Positions 49,991 to 58,854 of a stretch of 64,000 nucleotides of DNA are shown one piece after another. The DNA is from Oscillospiraceae bacterium. Lineage in GTDB: Bacteria; Bacillota; Clostridia; Oscillospirales; Acutalibacteraceae. How positions within the stretch are numbered: position 1 is the first letter of the stretch; each line of letters begins with the position of its first letter. A program made the translations under genes and the position numbers. A model generated the notes under the pieces. That model saw only the letters and a program-made list of their open reading frames with translations. It had not been told where the DNA came from and did no database searches. The DNA lies in assembly GCA_015065765.1 (NCBI GenBank), contig SVPP01000007.1, positions 47,301-111,300 on the forward strand, in the 5' to 3' direction.

Positions 49991-50674
49991 ATGACCGGAA
50001 AAAGACTTATATCCTCGCTCATTCAACTTATTCCTCTGATTTTGGTTGTTACATTTATTTTCGGAGCTATAGGCGGTTACGTCAACTATTTTGTGCTGGA
50101 ACCCGAATATACTGCAACAACCTCATTCTATGTAATGGCTCCTGTAGATGAAGACGCAGGGGATGATAACAACTCTATCATTACATACTATGAGAAACTG
50201 GCACTTGACTACAGTGAAATTGCCACAAGCCGCAGCATTACAAGCGAGGTTGCAAGGAACCTTAATCTTCAGGATGGTCTCAAAGATTATGAAATCAAGG
50301 TTGCACCTGCAGAAGAAACACGTGTTATGGAGCTTACGGTAACAGGTCATGATGCTGACCTTGTAAAGGACATTGCAGATGAAATGGTCAAGGTTTTCAG
50401 TGATACGGTCAAACGTGTTATCGGAGCAGAAAATGTAAACGTTATTGACTATGCTTATGTTATAAGATCCGGTCCCATGAGAGCACAGAATACTATTCTT
50501 ATTGCGCTTGCAGGTGCGATTATCACAATCGGTATTATTGTGCTTAAAGAATTTATGGATACTACCTTCAGAACAGCCGAAGAGGTTGAAGAGATGCTGG
50601 AGCTTCCTGTGCTCGCACAGGTTAACAGAATCAAGAGCACTCAGTCAAAAGGTAAAAAGAAGAATAAAAAGTAA
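49991..50674 (+). CDS. Capsule chain-length regulator (Wzz/CpsC-like)
   Basis: A 227-residue polysaccharide co-polymerase. It has a membrane helix near each end (LIPLILVVTFIFGAIGGYVN, and NTILIALAGAIITIGIIVL at about 175-195) with an extracellular part between and a cytosolic tail. FRTAEEVEEMLELPVLAQV is the conserved Wzz/CpsC C-terminal motif. It sets polymer length and activates the BY-kinase encoded next. I start at the ATG after GAAAGGAAG; 49 further upstream codons fall on the promoter and leader and are rejected. Confidence 0.85.
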   Translation: MTGKRLISSLIQLIPLILVVTFIFGAIGGYVNYFVLEPEYTATTSFYVMAPVDEDAGDDNNSIITYYEKLALDYSEIATSRSITSEVARNLNLQDGLKDYEIKVAPAEETRVMELTVTGHDADLVKDIADEMVKVFSDTVKRVIGAENVNVIDYAYVIRSGPMRAQNTILIALAGAIITIGIIVLKEFMDTTFRTAEEVEEMLELPVLAQVNRIKSTQSKGKKKNKK

Positions 50675-50712
50675 TTGACCTCTGAGATTGTTTGTGAAAG
50701 GATGGATTATTA

Positions 50713-51594
50713 ATGGCTAAGTTTAAAGGTAAACCCGGTTACGGTTACGGATATGGATACGGCTATGGTTACGGCTACGGTTATTATCCCGGCGAGAGCA
50801 ATAACAATAAGGTTCACGAAGCCATAAAAACATTAAGAAGTAATATTAAATTTTCAGGTATTGATGAGCCTATAAAAACAATTGTTATTACAAGTAGTAT
50901 TCCCGGTGAAGGTAAGAGTACCATTTCACACTTCCTCGCAATTGAAATGGCAAAAGCAGGAAACAAGACACTTATTGTTGAGTGCGACCTTCGTCGTCCT
51001 ACTCAGGGAAACCTTTTTAAAGTAAGACCGAAAAAGGGACTTACTAAATATCTTTCAGGCGACTGTACTCTTGAAGAAGCGGCAGCTGTGACAAATACCG
51101 AGAACCTCTACTTCCTTGACGTAGATTCAAAAGTTGTCAACCCCGTAGAAATGCTGGGTTCAGACCGATTCAAGAAAGCAATGGAAGAGATGAAAGAAAA
51201 ATTTGATATCGTAATTTTTGACACACTTCCTCTTGTGAGCTTTATTGAGGGTGCGTTGGTTGCGGCGAACGCTGATGCAACAATAATGGTTATCCGTGCA
51301 GGATACACACCTCAGAGAGCAGTTATGGCAAGCCTTGATCAGCTTGAAAAAGCAAATGCAAAAATTATCGGTACAGTTCTCAACGGTATTGAGGAAGCTG
51401 ATTCAGGTCAGTATTACGGCTACCGCAGATACAGCAGATACAATAAACGTTACCATGGCAAGTACGGTTATAACTATGACAGTTATGACAGCTATTATGC
51501 TGAAATCAATAAAAAAGAAGCAGAAGAAAAAGAAGAAGCAGAAAAAAGCAACAGCACCACAAAAGGCGATGATTTCAGCGATCTGATTATATAA
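50713..51594 (+). CDS. Tyrosine-protein kinase of the capsule system (CpsD/BY-kinase) with N-terminal Gly-Tyr run
   Basis: A 293-residue BY-kinase. Walker A is SSIPGEGKST (61-70), Walker A' LIVECDLRRP (87-96) and Walker B VIFDTLPLV. The C-terminal tail carries about 12 Tyr in 32 residues, the autophosphorylated cluster seen in this family. Unusually, residues 9-24 are eight consecutive Gly-Tyr pairs followed by another Tyr. The kinase pairs with the chain-length regulator before it and is opposed by the phosphatase after it. Phosphorylation state controls polymer export and length. AAAGGAT precedes the ATG. Confidence 0.9.
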   Translation: MAKFKGKPGYGYGYGYGYGYGYGYYPGESNNNKVHEAIKTLRSNIKFSGIDEPIKTIVITSSIPGEGKSTISHFLAIEMAKAGNKTLIVECDLRRPTQGNLFKVRPKKGLTKYLSGDCTLEEAAAVTNTENLYFLDVDSKVVNPVEMLGSDRFKKAMEEMKEKFDIVIFDTLPLVSFIEGALVAANADATIMVIRAGYTPQRAVMASLDQLEKANAKIIGTVLNGIEEADSGQYYGYRRYSRYNKRYHGKYGYNYDSYDSYYAEINKKEAEEKEEAEKSNSTTKGDDFSDLII

Positions 51595-51610
51595 GTCAGG
51601 CGGTGAGAAT

Positions 51611-52291
51611 TTGATAGATATTCACAGCCATGTTCTTTTCGGCGTTGATGACGGAGCACCCGATTATGAAGAATCAGTCAGAATGCTGAAAGAAGCAAAA
51701 AAAACGGGCTTTGATACAATTATTGCTACACCACATGTGAGAAAATCACACTTCGACAAGGGTCCTGTACGCGAGAGTATGTCTGCGTTGAAGCCTGTGG
51801 CAGAGAGTATAGGAATAAAACTTATTCAGGGCTACGAATACAACATAGGGGCCCTTACTGATGACGGAATTGAGGGAGCACTCAGATTCTGCACAGAGGG
51901 GACAAAAACAATACTTCTCGAAATGAAAGGTACTCAGGTAGCCTCTAACTGGGAAAGAATAGTAGTTCATTTTCAGCAGGAGGGTGCGGATGTTATTATC
52001 GCTCATCCTGAGAGATATACGAATCTTTACAGCAATCATGACATGATTGCAAGAATGCTCGAAGTGGGGTGTAAGCTTCAGGTTGACCTTGCGGTTATGC
52101 TTGAGAGAAGCCTTTTCAATAAAGAGAAAAAATGCGCAAAACAACTTCTGGAAAACGGTGCAGTGCGTTGGTGTTCTTCCGATGCTCACAGAGCAGAGGA
52201 TTACAAATATTTTGCCGAGGCATTCAGGAAATACGGCGATGAATTTCTGTGTATGCCCGACAGAGGCTCATATCAGGAACTTATTAAATAA
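51611..52291 (+). CDS. PHP-type protein-tyrosine phosphatase (CpsB-like)
   Basis: A 226-residue metal-dependent phosphatase. DIHSHVLFGVDDGAPD at the N-terminus and ATPHV (about 40-44) supply metal ligands; AHPERY and SSDAHR (about 190-195) complete the PHP active site. It dephosphorylates the BY-kinase Tyr cluster. The start is a TTG nine bases after GGCGGTGAG. Position between kinase and sugar genes is typical of Gram-positive capsule operons. Confidence 0.9.
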   Translation: MIDIHSHVLFGVDDGAPDYEESVRMLKEAKKTGFDTIIATPHVRKSHFDKGPVRESMSALKPVAESIGIKLIQGYEYNIGALTDDGIEGALRFCTEGTKTILLEMKGTQVASNWERIVVHFQQEGADVIIAHPERYTNLYSNHDMIARMLEVGCKLQVDLAVMLERSLFNKEKKCAKQLLENGAVRWCSSDAHRAEDYKYFAEAFRKYGDEFLCMPDRGSYQELIK

Positions 52292-52317
52292 ATTCAAAAT
52301 GAGAAAGGGACTTAAAA

Positions 52318-53640
52318 ATGAAAAACCTTTATGAGAAAATCGTAAACGGAGAGGAAAAAATTTCGCTGGTAGGTCTTGGCTATGTGGGAATGCCGATAGC
52401 CGTTGCTTTTGCAAAAAAGGTAAAAGTAGTGGGCTTTGACCTTAATCAGAAAAAAATTGAACTTTACAAATCAGGCGTGGATCCGACAAACGAAGTAGGC
52501 GACGAGGTTATTTCCAAGACAACAGTTGAATTCACATGTGACGAAACAAAACTCAAGGAAGCTAAATTCCATATCGTTGCAGTGCCTACTCCTGTAAATG
52601 CTGACCATACTCCTGACCTTACACCTGTTGAAGGCGCAAGCAGAATTGTGGGCAGAAATCTTGTCAAGGGTTCAGTTGTTGTTTACGAAAGTACAGTTTA
52701 TCCCGGTGTTACTGAGGATGTTTGTATTCCTATTCTTGAAGAGGAATCAGGCCTTAAATGCGGAATTGATTTCAAAGTTGGTTATTCACCTGAAAGAATC
52801 AACCCCGGTGATAAAGAACACAGACTCGAAACAATCGTTAAAATTGTTTCCGGTATGGATGAAGAAACACTTGAGCTTGTAGCTGATGTTTACTCACTTG
52901 TTATTGAAGCAGGTGTTTATAAAGCAGAAAGCATTAAAGTTGCTGAGGCTGCAAAGGTTATTGAAAACAGCCAGAGAGATATCAATATTGCATTTATGAA
53001 CGAGCTTTCAATCATTTTCAATAAAATGGGTATTGATACAACTGCAGTTCTCAAAGCAGCAGGTACAAAATGGAATTTCCTTAAATTCTTCCCCGGTCTT
53101 GTAGGCGGTCACTGCATTGGCGTTGACCCTTATTACCTTACATACAAGGCAGAACAGATCGGTTACCATTCACAGATTATTCTTGCAGGCAGAAGAATTA
53201 ACGATGACATGGGCAAGTATATTGCAGAAAATACAGTTAAAAAGCTTATTTCCTGCGGTAAGTCAGTAAAAGACAGCAGAGTTGCTGTTCTCGGTCTTAC
53301 TTTCAAAGAAAACTGCCCTGATACAAGAAATACAAAAATTGTTGACATTATCAATGAACTTAAGGAATACGGTGTTCAGTCTTATGTTACAGACGCTTAT
53401 GCTGAAAATGACGACGCTAAGAAAGAATATGGTATCGACCTTGTTCCCCTTGAAGAGCTTAAAGATATGGATGCTGTAATTATTGCAGTTGCACATAATA
53501 AATATTTTGAACTTACACAGAAGGATATTGACGCAATCTTTGCTGAAGGTGCAAATTCAGAGAAAGTTCTTATTGATGTTAAGGGCATCCTTGACAGAAA
53601 AGAATATGAAGCAGCAGGTTATTGCTACTGGAGATTATAA
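52318..53640 (+). CDS. UDP-N-acetyl-hexosamine/nucleotide-sugar dehydrogenase (TviB/WbpO-like)
   Basis: A 440-residue four-electron dehydrogenase that oxidises C6 of a UDP-sugar to a uronic acid. NAD binding: ISLVGLGYVGMPIAVAFAKK (about 16-35); the catalytic Cys lies in FPGLVGGHCIGVDPYY (about 260-275); a UDP-binding C-terminal domain starts at AVLGLTFKENCPDTRNTK. The GHCIGVDPYYLTYKA block is that of the TviB/WbpO/WbpA group that acts on UDP-GlcNAc or UDP-GalNAc. With the downstream epimerase it should make UDP-GalNAcA. AAAGGGA precedes the ATG. Confidence 0.85.
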   Translation: MKNLYEKIVNGEEKISLVGLGYVGMPIAVAFAKKVKVVGFDLNQKKIELYKSGVDPTNEVGDEVISKTTVEFTCDETKLKEAKFHIVAVPTPVNADHTPDLTPVEGASRIVGRNLVKGSVVVYESTVYPGVTEDVCIPILEEESGLKCGIDFKVGYSPERINPGDKEHRLETIVKIVSGMDEETLELVADVYSLVIEAGVYKAESIKVAEAAKVIENSQRDINIAFMNELSIIFNKMGIDTTAVLKAAGTKWNFLKFFPGLVGGHCIGVDPYYLTYKAEQIGYHSQIILAGRRINDDMGKYIAENTVKKLISCGKSVKDSRVAVLGLTFKENCPDTRNTKIVDIINELKEYGVQSYVTDAYAENDDAKKEYGIDLVPLEELKDMDAVIIAVAHNKYFELTQKDIDAIFAEGANSEKVLIDVKGILDRKEYEAAGYCYWRL

Positions 53641-53658
53641 TTTATAGGAGAAAATCAG

Positions 53659-54636
53659 ATGGGATACAGCGAACTCACTTTTGATAAAGACAGTGTTTTC
53701 CTTGTAACAGGTGGTGCAGGCTTCATCGGTTCAAACCTTTGTGAGGCAATACTTAAAATGGGTTATAAGGTAAGATGTCTTGATAACTTTTCAACAGGTA
53801 AAAGAGAGAATATTGAAGAGTTTCTTTCAAACCCCAATTTCACTCTTATTGAGGGTGATATCAGAGATTATGAAACTTGTGAAAAGGCCTGCGAAGGAGT
53901 AGACTACGTTTCAAATCAGGCTGCATGGGGCAGTGTTCCCAGAAGCATCGAAATGCCTCTTCTTTATGAGGAAATCAATATAAAGGGTACACTCAATATG
54001 CTTGAGGCAGCAAGACAGAAGGGTGTAAAGAGATTTGTTTACGCATCAAGTTCTTCTGTTTACGGTGATGAGCCAAACCTTCCGAAAAGAGAAGGCAGAG
54101 AAGGCAATCTTTTGTCTCCCTACGCTCTCACAAAAGGTGTCTGTGAAATGTACGCAAAGCTTTATACTGATATCTATGGTCTTGAAACAGTCGGTTTCCG
54201 TTATTTCAACGTTTTCGGCAGACGTCAGGATCCCTATGGTTTTTACGCAGCGGTTATTCCGAAATTTGTAAGACTTCTTCTGAATGATGAAGCCCCCACA
54301 ATCAACGGTGACGGCAAACAGTCAAGGGACTTTACTTATATTGAAAACGTTATTGAGGCAAACCTTAAAGCTATGCTCGCTCCGAAAGAAGCAACAGGAC
54401 AGGCTTACAATATTGCGTACGGTGACCAGATTTATCTTATTGATCTTTACAATGAACTTTGTAAGCTTCTCGGAAAAGATATTGCACCGATTTATGGTCC
54501 TGACAGAGCAGGTGATATCAAGCATTCAAAGGCTGACATTTCAAAAGCAAGAGAACTTCTCGGTTATGATCCCGATTGGTCTTTTGAAAGAGGCTTTGCA
54601 GATGCAGTTGAATGGTATAAGCAAAATATAAAATAA
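53659..54636 (+). CDS. NAD-dependent UDP-sugar 4-epimerase (TviC/WbpP-like)
   Basis: A 325-residue extended SDR. FLVTGGAGFIGSNL (about 14-27) binds NAD; the active site is VYASSSSVYGDE and the YALTK pair (about 155-159). The FRYFNVFGRRQDPYGFYAAV block is shared with UDP-GlcNAc C4-epimerases such as WbpP and TviC. Together with the dehydrogenase it would supply UDP-GalNAcA. TAGGAG precedes the ATG by seven bases. Confidence 0.85.
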   Translation: MGYSELTFDKDSVFLVTGGAGFIGSNLCEAILKMGYKVRCLDNFSTGKRENIEEFLSNPNFTLIEGDIRDYETCEKACEGVDYVSNQAAWGSVPRSIEMPLLYEEINIKGTLNMLEAARQKGVKRFVYASSSSVYGDEPNLPKREGREGNLLSPYALTKGVCEMYAKLYTDIYGLETVGFRYFNVFGRRQDPYGFYAAVIPKFVRLLLNDEAPTINGDGKQSRDFTYIENVIEANLKAMLAPKEATGQAYNIAYGDQIYLIDLYNELCKLLGKDIAPIYGPDRAGDIKHSKADISKARELLGYDPDWSFERGFADAVEWYKQNIK

Positions 54637-54667
54637 AACAAATTAAAAAGATTAAGCGGAGGATGTT

Positions 54668-56149
54668 ATGAACAGAGTTCTGAAAAAAGAAAAAACTGAA
54701 AACAAAACATCCGTCCGCTATTTTGAAGGGTTGAATTTATGGATATTTGCTGCTGTTTTTGTGGCAAATATCTTTTTCCAGTTATCGGAAGTAAGTTCAT
54801 CCCTTTTCCTTTATGTGGGAATATTTGTAATATTGTTAACTCTGTTTTTCCTTGACAAGGACGATTATATTTACATTTTTATATCGCTTCTAAGTGCCTT
54901 GAGAGTTGCGACTATTTTTAATGTGTCGGTAATCAATATTATTACGATAGTTTATCTTTTTAGAGCATATGTTTTTGAAAATGAATACAAAAAAGAAAAA
55001 GAAAAACGGCGCTTACCTAAAAATGTTATGATAGCGTGTATTGTTTATATTGTTTATTCTACGATGTATGTGCTTCTTGGTGTAAGGGGCTTGCGTGAAA
55101 TTTTATATGGAATTAAGTTTTTGTGTCTTCTTGTTTATATTGTAGATGTTTTTCGGAGCATGTATAACAATAATCAAGCTGAAAAAAAGTTTATGGATAT
55201 CAAGGTCTACTACGTTGCGGGAACTCTTATAGCTGTTTTTTCGTCAATTATGATTAATCCGTCTTATTCTCTTGACGCAACAAGAATGTCTTTGATGGAA
55301 GGAGCGGGGGTTAATCAGTTAGGTATTTCACTTGCGTTTTGTCTCGCTTTTGTGACTTTAGGAATGACCAGAGTAACAAACCTTAAAGAGTGGGCGGTGC
55401 TTGCTGTTACGGCACTTCCTTTGCTGTATTTCTGTTTTGCAACTCAGTCAAGGACATCTATAATAGCTTTGATATTGATTTTTGCTTCCACATTAATTTT
55501 TGGATATGCACAAAAAAAAGCAAGGCTATGGATAACGCTTATGTTAATTGCTTCGGTTGTTGTTTTTGGTGCGCTTATCTTTCTGGCGGATGGTACTCAA
55601 ATTCAAGAGAATGTTTTAGGTACGATAGAACGCTTTACCAATCCACGTGGTGATGATCTTTCAAATGGACGTTTTGATTTGTGGCAAATGTATATTGACA
55701 AATTAAGTAATGATATGTTTTTGTTCTTTTTTGGAGGAACTTTGGAAGATTTCAATGGAGTACAGGCTCACAATATGTTTATTGAAATATTTGCAAGTGA
55801 TGGTTTGTTCGGCACCTGTGTGATTTTGTTTGTTTATACTACAGTATTTTTTGAAATAAGAAAGGCGATAACTTCTTTCAGGAAAAGCAAAAAATATGTT
55901 CTTAGTTTTTTACCATTCATTTTGGTTTTTGTTACCGGTATGGCATCGCATACATTGCTAAATACCGAACCTACGGTTAACTTTTGTATGGGTACTGCGA
56001 TGATTTATTTATATGGGGAGAATGATTCAGATGAAGATAATGTGGCTGACGGTAATGACACAGGTGTTGAGCTTGTCGGAAAACGAAAAAGATATAAGAA
56101 CATCAGGCGGTTGGATCGCCGCTACGGCAAAAAACTTAGAAGAATTTGA
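54668..56149 (+). CDS. Capsule polymerase Wzy-like membrane protein
   Basis: A 493-residue polytopic protein with about 11-12 predicted helices and a large extracellular loop (about residues 300-370, TIERFTNPRGDDLSNGRFDL), a frequent feature of O-antigen polymerases/ligases. AHNMFIEIFASDGLFG near residue 365 carries the conserved His found in Wzy/WaaL proteins. It probably links repeat units outside the membrane. The last about 40 residues are charged and overlap the next gene's start by 119 bases in another frame. GGAGG precedes the ATG. Confidence 0.75.
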   Translation: MNRVLKKEKTENKTSVRYFEGLNLWIFAAVFVANIFFQLSEVSSSLFLYVGIFVILLTLFFLDKDDYIYIFISLLSALRVATIFNVSVINIITIVYLFRAYVFENEYKKEKEKRRLPKNVMIACIVYIVYSTMYVLLGVRGLREILYGIKFLCLLVYIVDVFRSMYNNNQAEKKFMDIKVYYVAGTLIAVFSSIMINPSYSLDATRMSLMEGAGVNQLGISLAFCLAFVTLGMTRVTNLKEWAVLAVTALPLLYFCFATQSRTSIIALILIFASTLIFGYAQKKARLWITLMLIASVVVFGALIFLADGTQIQENVLGTIERFTNPRGDDLSNGRFDLWQMYIDKLSNDMFLFFFGGTLEDFNGVQAHNMFIEIFASDGLFGTCVILFVYTTVFFEIRKAITSFRKSKKYVLSFLPFILVFVTGMASHTLLNTEPTVNFCMGTAMIYLYGENDSDEDNVADGNDTGVELVGKRKRYKNIRRLDRRYGKKLRRI

Positions 56150-57296
56150 CGATGTTGAAAAAATTATAATAGTTAGCATAAACCGTGATATAAAAGAAGA
56201 AAAAAGGGTTGTGGATGGCAAAAAGGTTGTATATTTTGTTCGTGCAAATCAGGTTGCAATAGGGAGAGACAAAGTTCTCGAGGAAAAGCTTTGCTCGATT
56301 GTTGCAGAAGAAAATCCTGATGTGATAGATGTTCAGGGCACGGAGTTTTCGTTCGGTGATTCGCTGATAAACTGTAATGTAAAATGTCCTGTTTGTGTAA
56401 CTATTCAGGGTCTTGCAGGTGCTTGCGCAGATGTTTATGTAAAAGGTATGCCGCTCAAAACACTTCTTTTTGGAAGATCAAAGCGTGATAATAAAAAAAT
56501 GAATGGCTTACTTGAAAGAAAGATAATGATGCATATCCGTGCAGTGAAAACCGATAAAATGATCAGAAAAGTGAAATACTGCATCGGCAGAACTCATTTT
56601 GATAAAGCTGAGGCAGAAAGAATAAATCCTGAGATAAAATACTTCTCGTGCAACAGGATATTGAGAAGCGATTTTTATTCTTATAGCTGGGATATCGAAA
56701 AAGCAGAGAAACATAAGCTTTTTGGTATAAGAAGTGAAATTCCTTACAAGGGACTTCACTATGCCGTAAAAGTTATTGCAAAGCTTAAAGAAAAATATCC
56801 CGATGTTTTACTTGAAGTACCCGGCGGGCTTAAGGTGGATGAGCCACTTTCTTCAATTGCGAGTTATCCTAAATATATAAACGAACTGATTGGGAAATAT
56901 GGCGTCAGAGAAAACATTTCTTTTCTTCCATCTCTTAATCCTCAGGAAATTGCCGAGCATATGATGTCAAGTAGAGCTTTTTATCAGTATTCCGTAATTG
57001 AAAATTCCCCCAACTCTCTGGCAGAGGCGCAGGTTATGGGCGTTCCTTCTGTTGCGAGTGATGTGGGCGGAACGTCATCTTATGCTGAGGACGGAGTATC
57101 GGGACTTCTTTTTGAAGTTGATAATATAGACGAATGTGTTGAAAAAATCAGCAGAATTTTTGAAGAAGATGAGCTTTGCCTTACTCTTTCTGTAAACGAA
57201 AAAAAACTTGCAGAAGAAAGGCATGATGTGAAAACGAATACAGAAAAGCTTATTTTAATTTACAGAGAAATTATTTCAAAAAATAAAGAGAGGTAA
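56031..57296 (+). CDS. Glycosyltransferase (GT4-like)
   Basis: A 421-residue GT-B enzyme. TSGGWIAATAKNL near the N-terminus, YKGLHYAVKVIAKLKEKYPD (start of the donor domain, about 235) and the Glu-rich motif YSVIENSPNSLAEAQVMGVP (about 318-337) with GLLFEVDN fit GT4. It transfers a sugar in capsule repeat-unit synthesis. The chosen ATG has GGGGAG ten bases upstream and overlaps the polymerase gene by 119 bases; another in-frame ATG lies six codons earlier. It is the only glycosyltransferase in the operon. Confidence 0.8.
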   Translation: MKIMWLTVMTQVLSLSENEKDIRTSGGWIAATAKNLEEFDDVEKIIIVSINRDIKEEKRVVDGKKVVYFVRANQVAIGRDKVLEEKLCSIVAEENPDVIDVQGTEFSFGDSLINCNVKCPVCVTIQGLAGACADVYVKGMPLKTLLFGRSKRDNKKMNGLLERKIMMHIRAVKTDKMIRKVKYCIGRTHFDKAEAERINPEIKYFSCNRILRSDFYSYSWDIEKAEKHKLFGIRSEIPYKGLHYAVKVIAKLKEKYPDVLLEVPGGLKVDEPLSSIASYPKYINELIGKYGVRENISFLPSLNPQEIAEHMMSSRAFYQYSVIENSPNSLAEAQVMGVPSVASDVGGTSSYAEDGVSGLLFEVDNIDECVEKISRIFEEDELCLTLSVNEKKLAEERHDVKTNTEKLILIYREIISKNKER

Positions 57297-57302
57297 GTAT
57301 TG

Positions 57303-58835
57303 ATGGCAGGTGCAAATAGGGTTGCAAAAAATTCCCTTTTTTATACAATTGCAAATATGGTAACTAAAGCATCTACTTTTTTACTTTTGTTTATTTACAC
57401 AAATCCGGAATTTCTTTCGACAGAAGATTATGGTAGAGTCAATCTTCTTACTTCGTTTACAAGTATTGCAGTTTTGTTTGTTAATTTGTCTTTGCCTTAT
57501 GCGCTTATCCGGTTCTATGCTGAGTATAAGCTTGACAAAGAAAAGTGCAGAAAATTTTTTGGCACCATTATGACCTTTATGGCGATTTTAGGAACAGCTG
57601 TTGTATCAATGATGATAATTTTTAGAAATTACATCGGCGTGTTGTTTTTTAAGGGGATTGAAATTTATCCTCCCGTTATCTGCACTTTGCTGACTCTTGT
57701 TTTCAACGCTCTTTATCAGATGTATCAGTCTATTCTGCAGGCAAAGCAGCAGGGCGGAAAATTTGTGAAGAATTCTTTGCTTTTCTTTTTCTTTCATGTA
57801 GGGCTAAACGTGCTTCTTTTGGTTTGGGGCAGAGGTGTTTATCTCTTTGGTTTTGAACTGGGCGGACTTAACGGCATGATGCTGTCGCTCTTTGTTTCAA
57901 ACCTCATTTTTGCTATTTACGGTATTATCGATATGCTCAGATGCAGAGAAATGTATTTTGGTATCGATAAGCAGATGCTTTCCACTGCTCTTAAATATTC
58001 TGTTCCATTGCTGCCCCACAATATTGCAAACAACATGGCATCATACATTTCGAAGCATTTCCTCAATGCGGCAGGGAAGGCTTTTGAAAATGGTATTTAC
58101 AGTGTTTCAATGCAGTTCAGTTCTGTCATTGAAATTATACAGTCTTCTATTCATCATGCTTTCAGACCGTGGTTCAACGATAAGATGAAGTTTGGTGAAG
58201 AGGGTAAAAAAGAAATTGTTGACTTAGCTTCGATAGCTTTTAGAATATCAGCTATTATGTGTCTTGGTGTTGCACTGTTTTCACAGGAAGTTGTTATGCT
58301 TCTTGATAATAATTATTATGATGCGTGGAAGTATGTTCCGATAATTGCCGTAGCACATGCAGTGAAGTTTGTTTATTTCACTCATACCTTCGGTATCATG
58401 TACGATATAAAACAGAGTAAAAAAATGTTCCTCTGTTCGGGCTCGGCAATAGTTGTAAACTTTACAATGAGTTACATACTCACTGAGATGGGTAAATACA
58501 CAATGCTTACGGCAGCTCTTTGTTTCCTCATTTCAAGGTCAACAGCGGCTCTCGTTTCAGTTGTAATCTGTAGAAGAAATGACATTATAAAATATAATAT
58601 AAAAGAAATGCTAGGAAAGATTTTTCTTGTCGCCGCTTTCAGCGTGGCAGGTCTTGTTCCTATAAACGTTCTTTATGTGGGGCTTCAGAATGAAATCCAG
58701 CTTTTCTCGTCAACATTCTTTATAAACTTTGCCTTTAAGTTTGTGATTTTTGCAGTGGGTACAGTTTGTATTGTAGGAAGAAAAAAGAAGGAAATGATTT
58801 CACTTATCAAGGGTATTGTTAAAAAGAAATTATAA
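57303..58835 (+). CDS. Capsule repeat-unit flippase (Wzx-like)
   Basis: A 510-residue, 14-helix MOP-superfamily exporter. The N-terminal pattern ANRVAKNSLFYTIANMVTKA and FLSTEDYGRVNLLTSFTS is typical for Wzx, as are the paired helices across the protein. It moves the lipid-linked repeat unit to the outer face for polymerisation. AGAGG is nine bases upstream of the ATG. The gene follows the glycosyltransferase by six bases. Confidence 0.9.
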   Translation: MAGANRVAKNSLFYTIANMVTKASTFLLLFIYTNPEFLSTEDYGRVNLLTSFTSIAVLFVNLSLPYALIRFYAEYKLDKEKCRKFFGTIMTFMAILGTAVVSMMIIFRNYIGVLFFKGIEIYPPVICTLLTLVFNALYQMYQSILQAKQQGGKFVKNSLLFFFFHVGLNVLLLVWGRGVYLFGFELGGLNGMMLSLFVSNLIFAIYGIIDMLRCREMYFGIDKQMLSTALKYSVPLLPHNIANNMASYISKHFLNAAGKAFENGIYSVSMQFSSVIEIIQSSIHHAFRPWFNDKMKFGEEGKKEIVDLASIAFRISAIMCLGVALFSQEVVMLLDNNYYDAWKYVPIIAVAHAVKFVYFTHTFGIMYDIKQSKKMFLCSGSAIVVNFTMSYILTEMGKYTMLTAALCFLISRSTAALVSVVICRRNDIIKYNIKEMLGKIFLVAAFSVAGLVPINVLYVGLQNEIQLFSSTFFINFAFKFVIFAVGTVCIVGRKKKEMISLIKGIVKKKL

Positions 58836-58854
58836 ATAAATGTGAGGGGAAATT

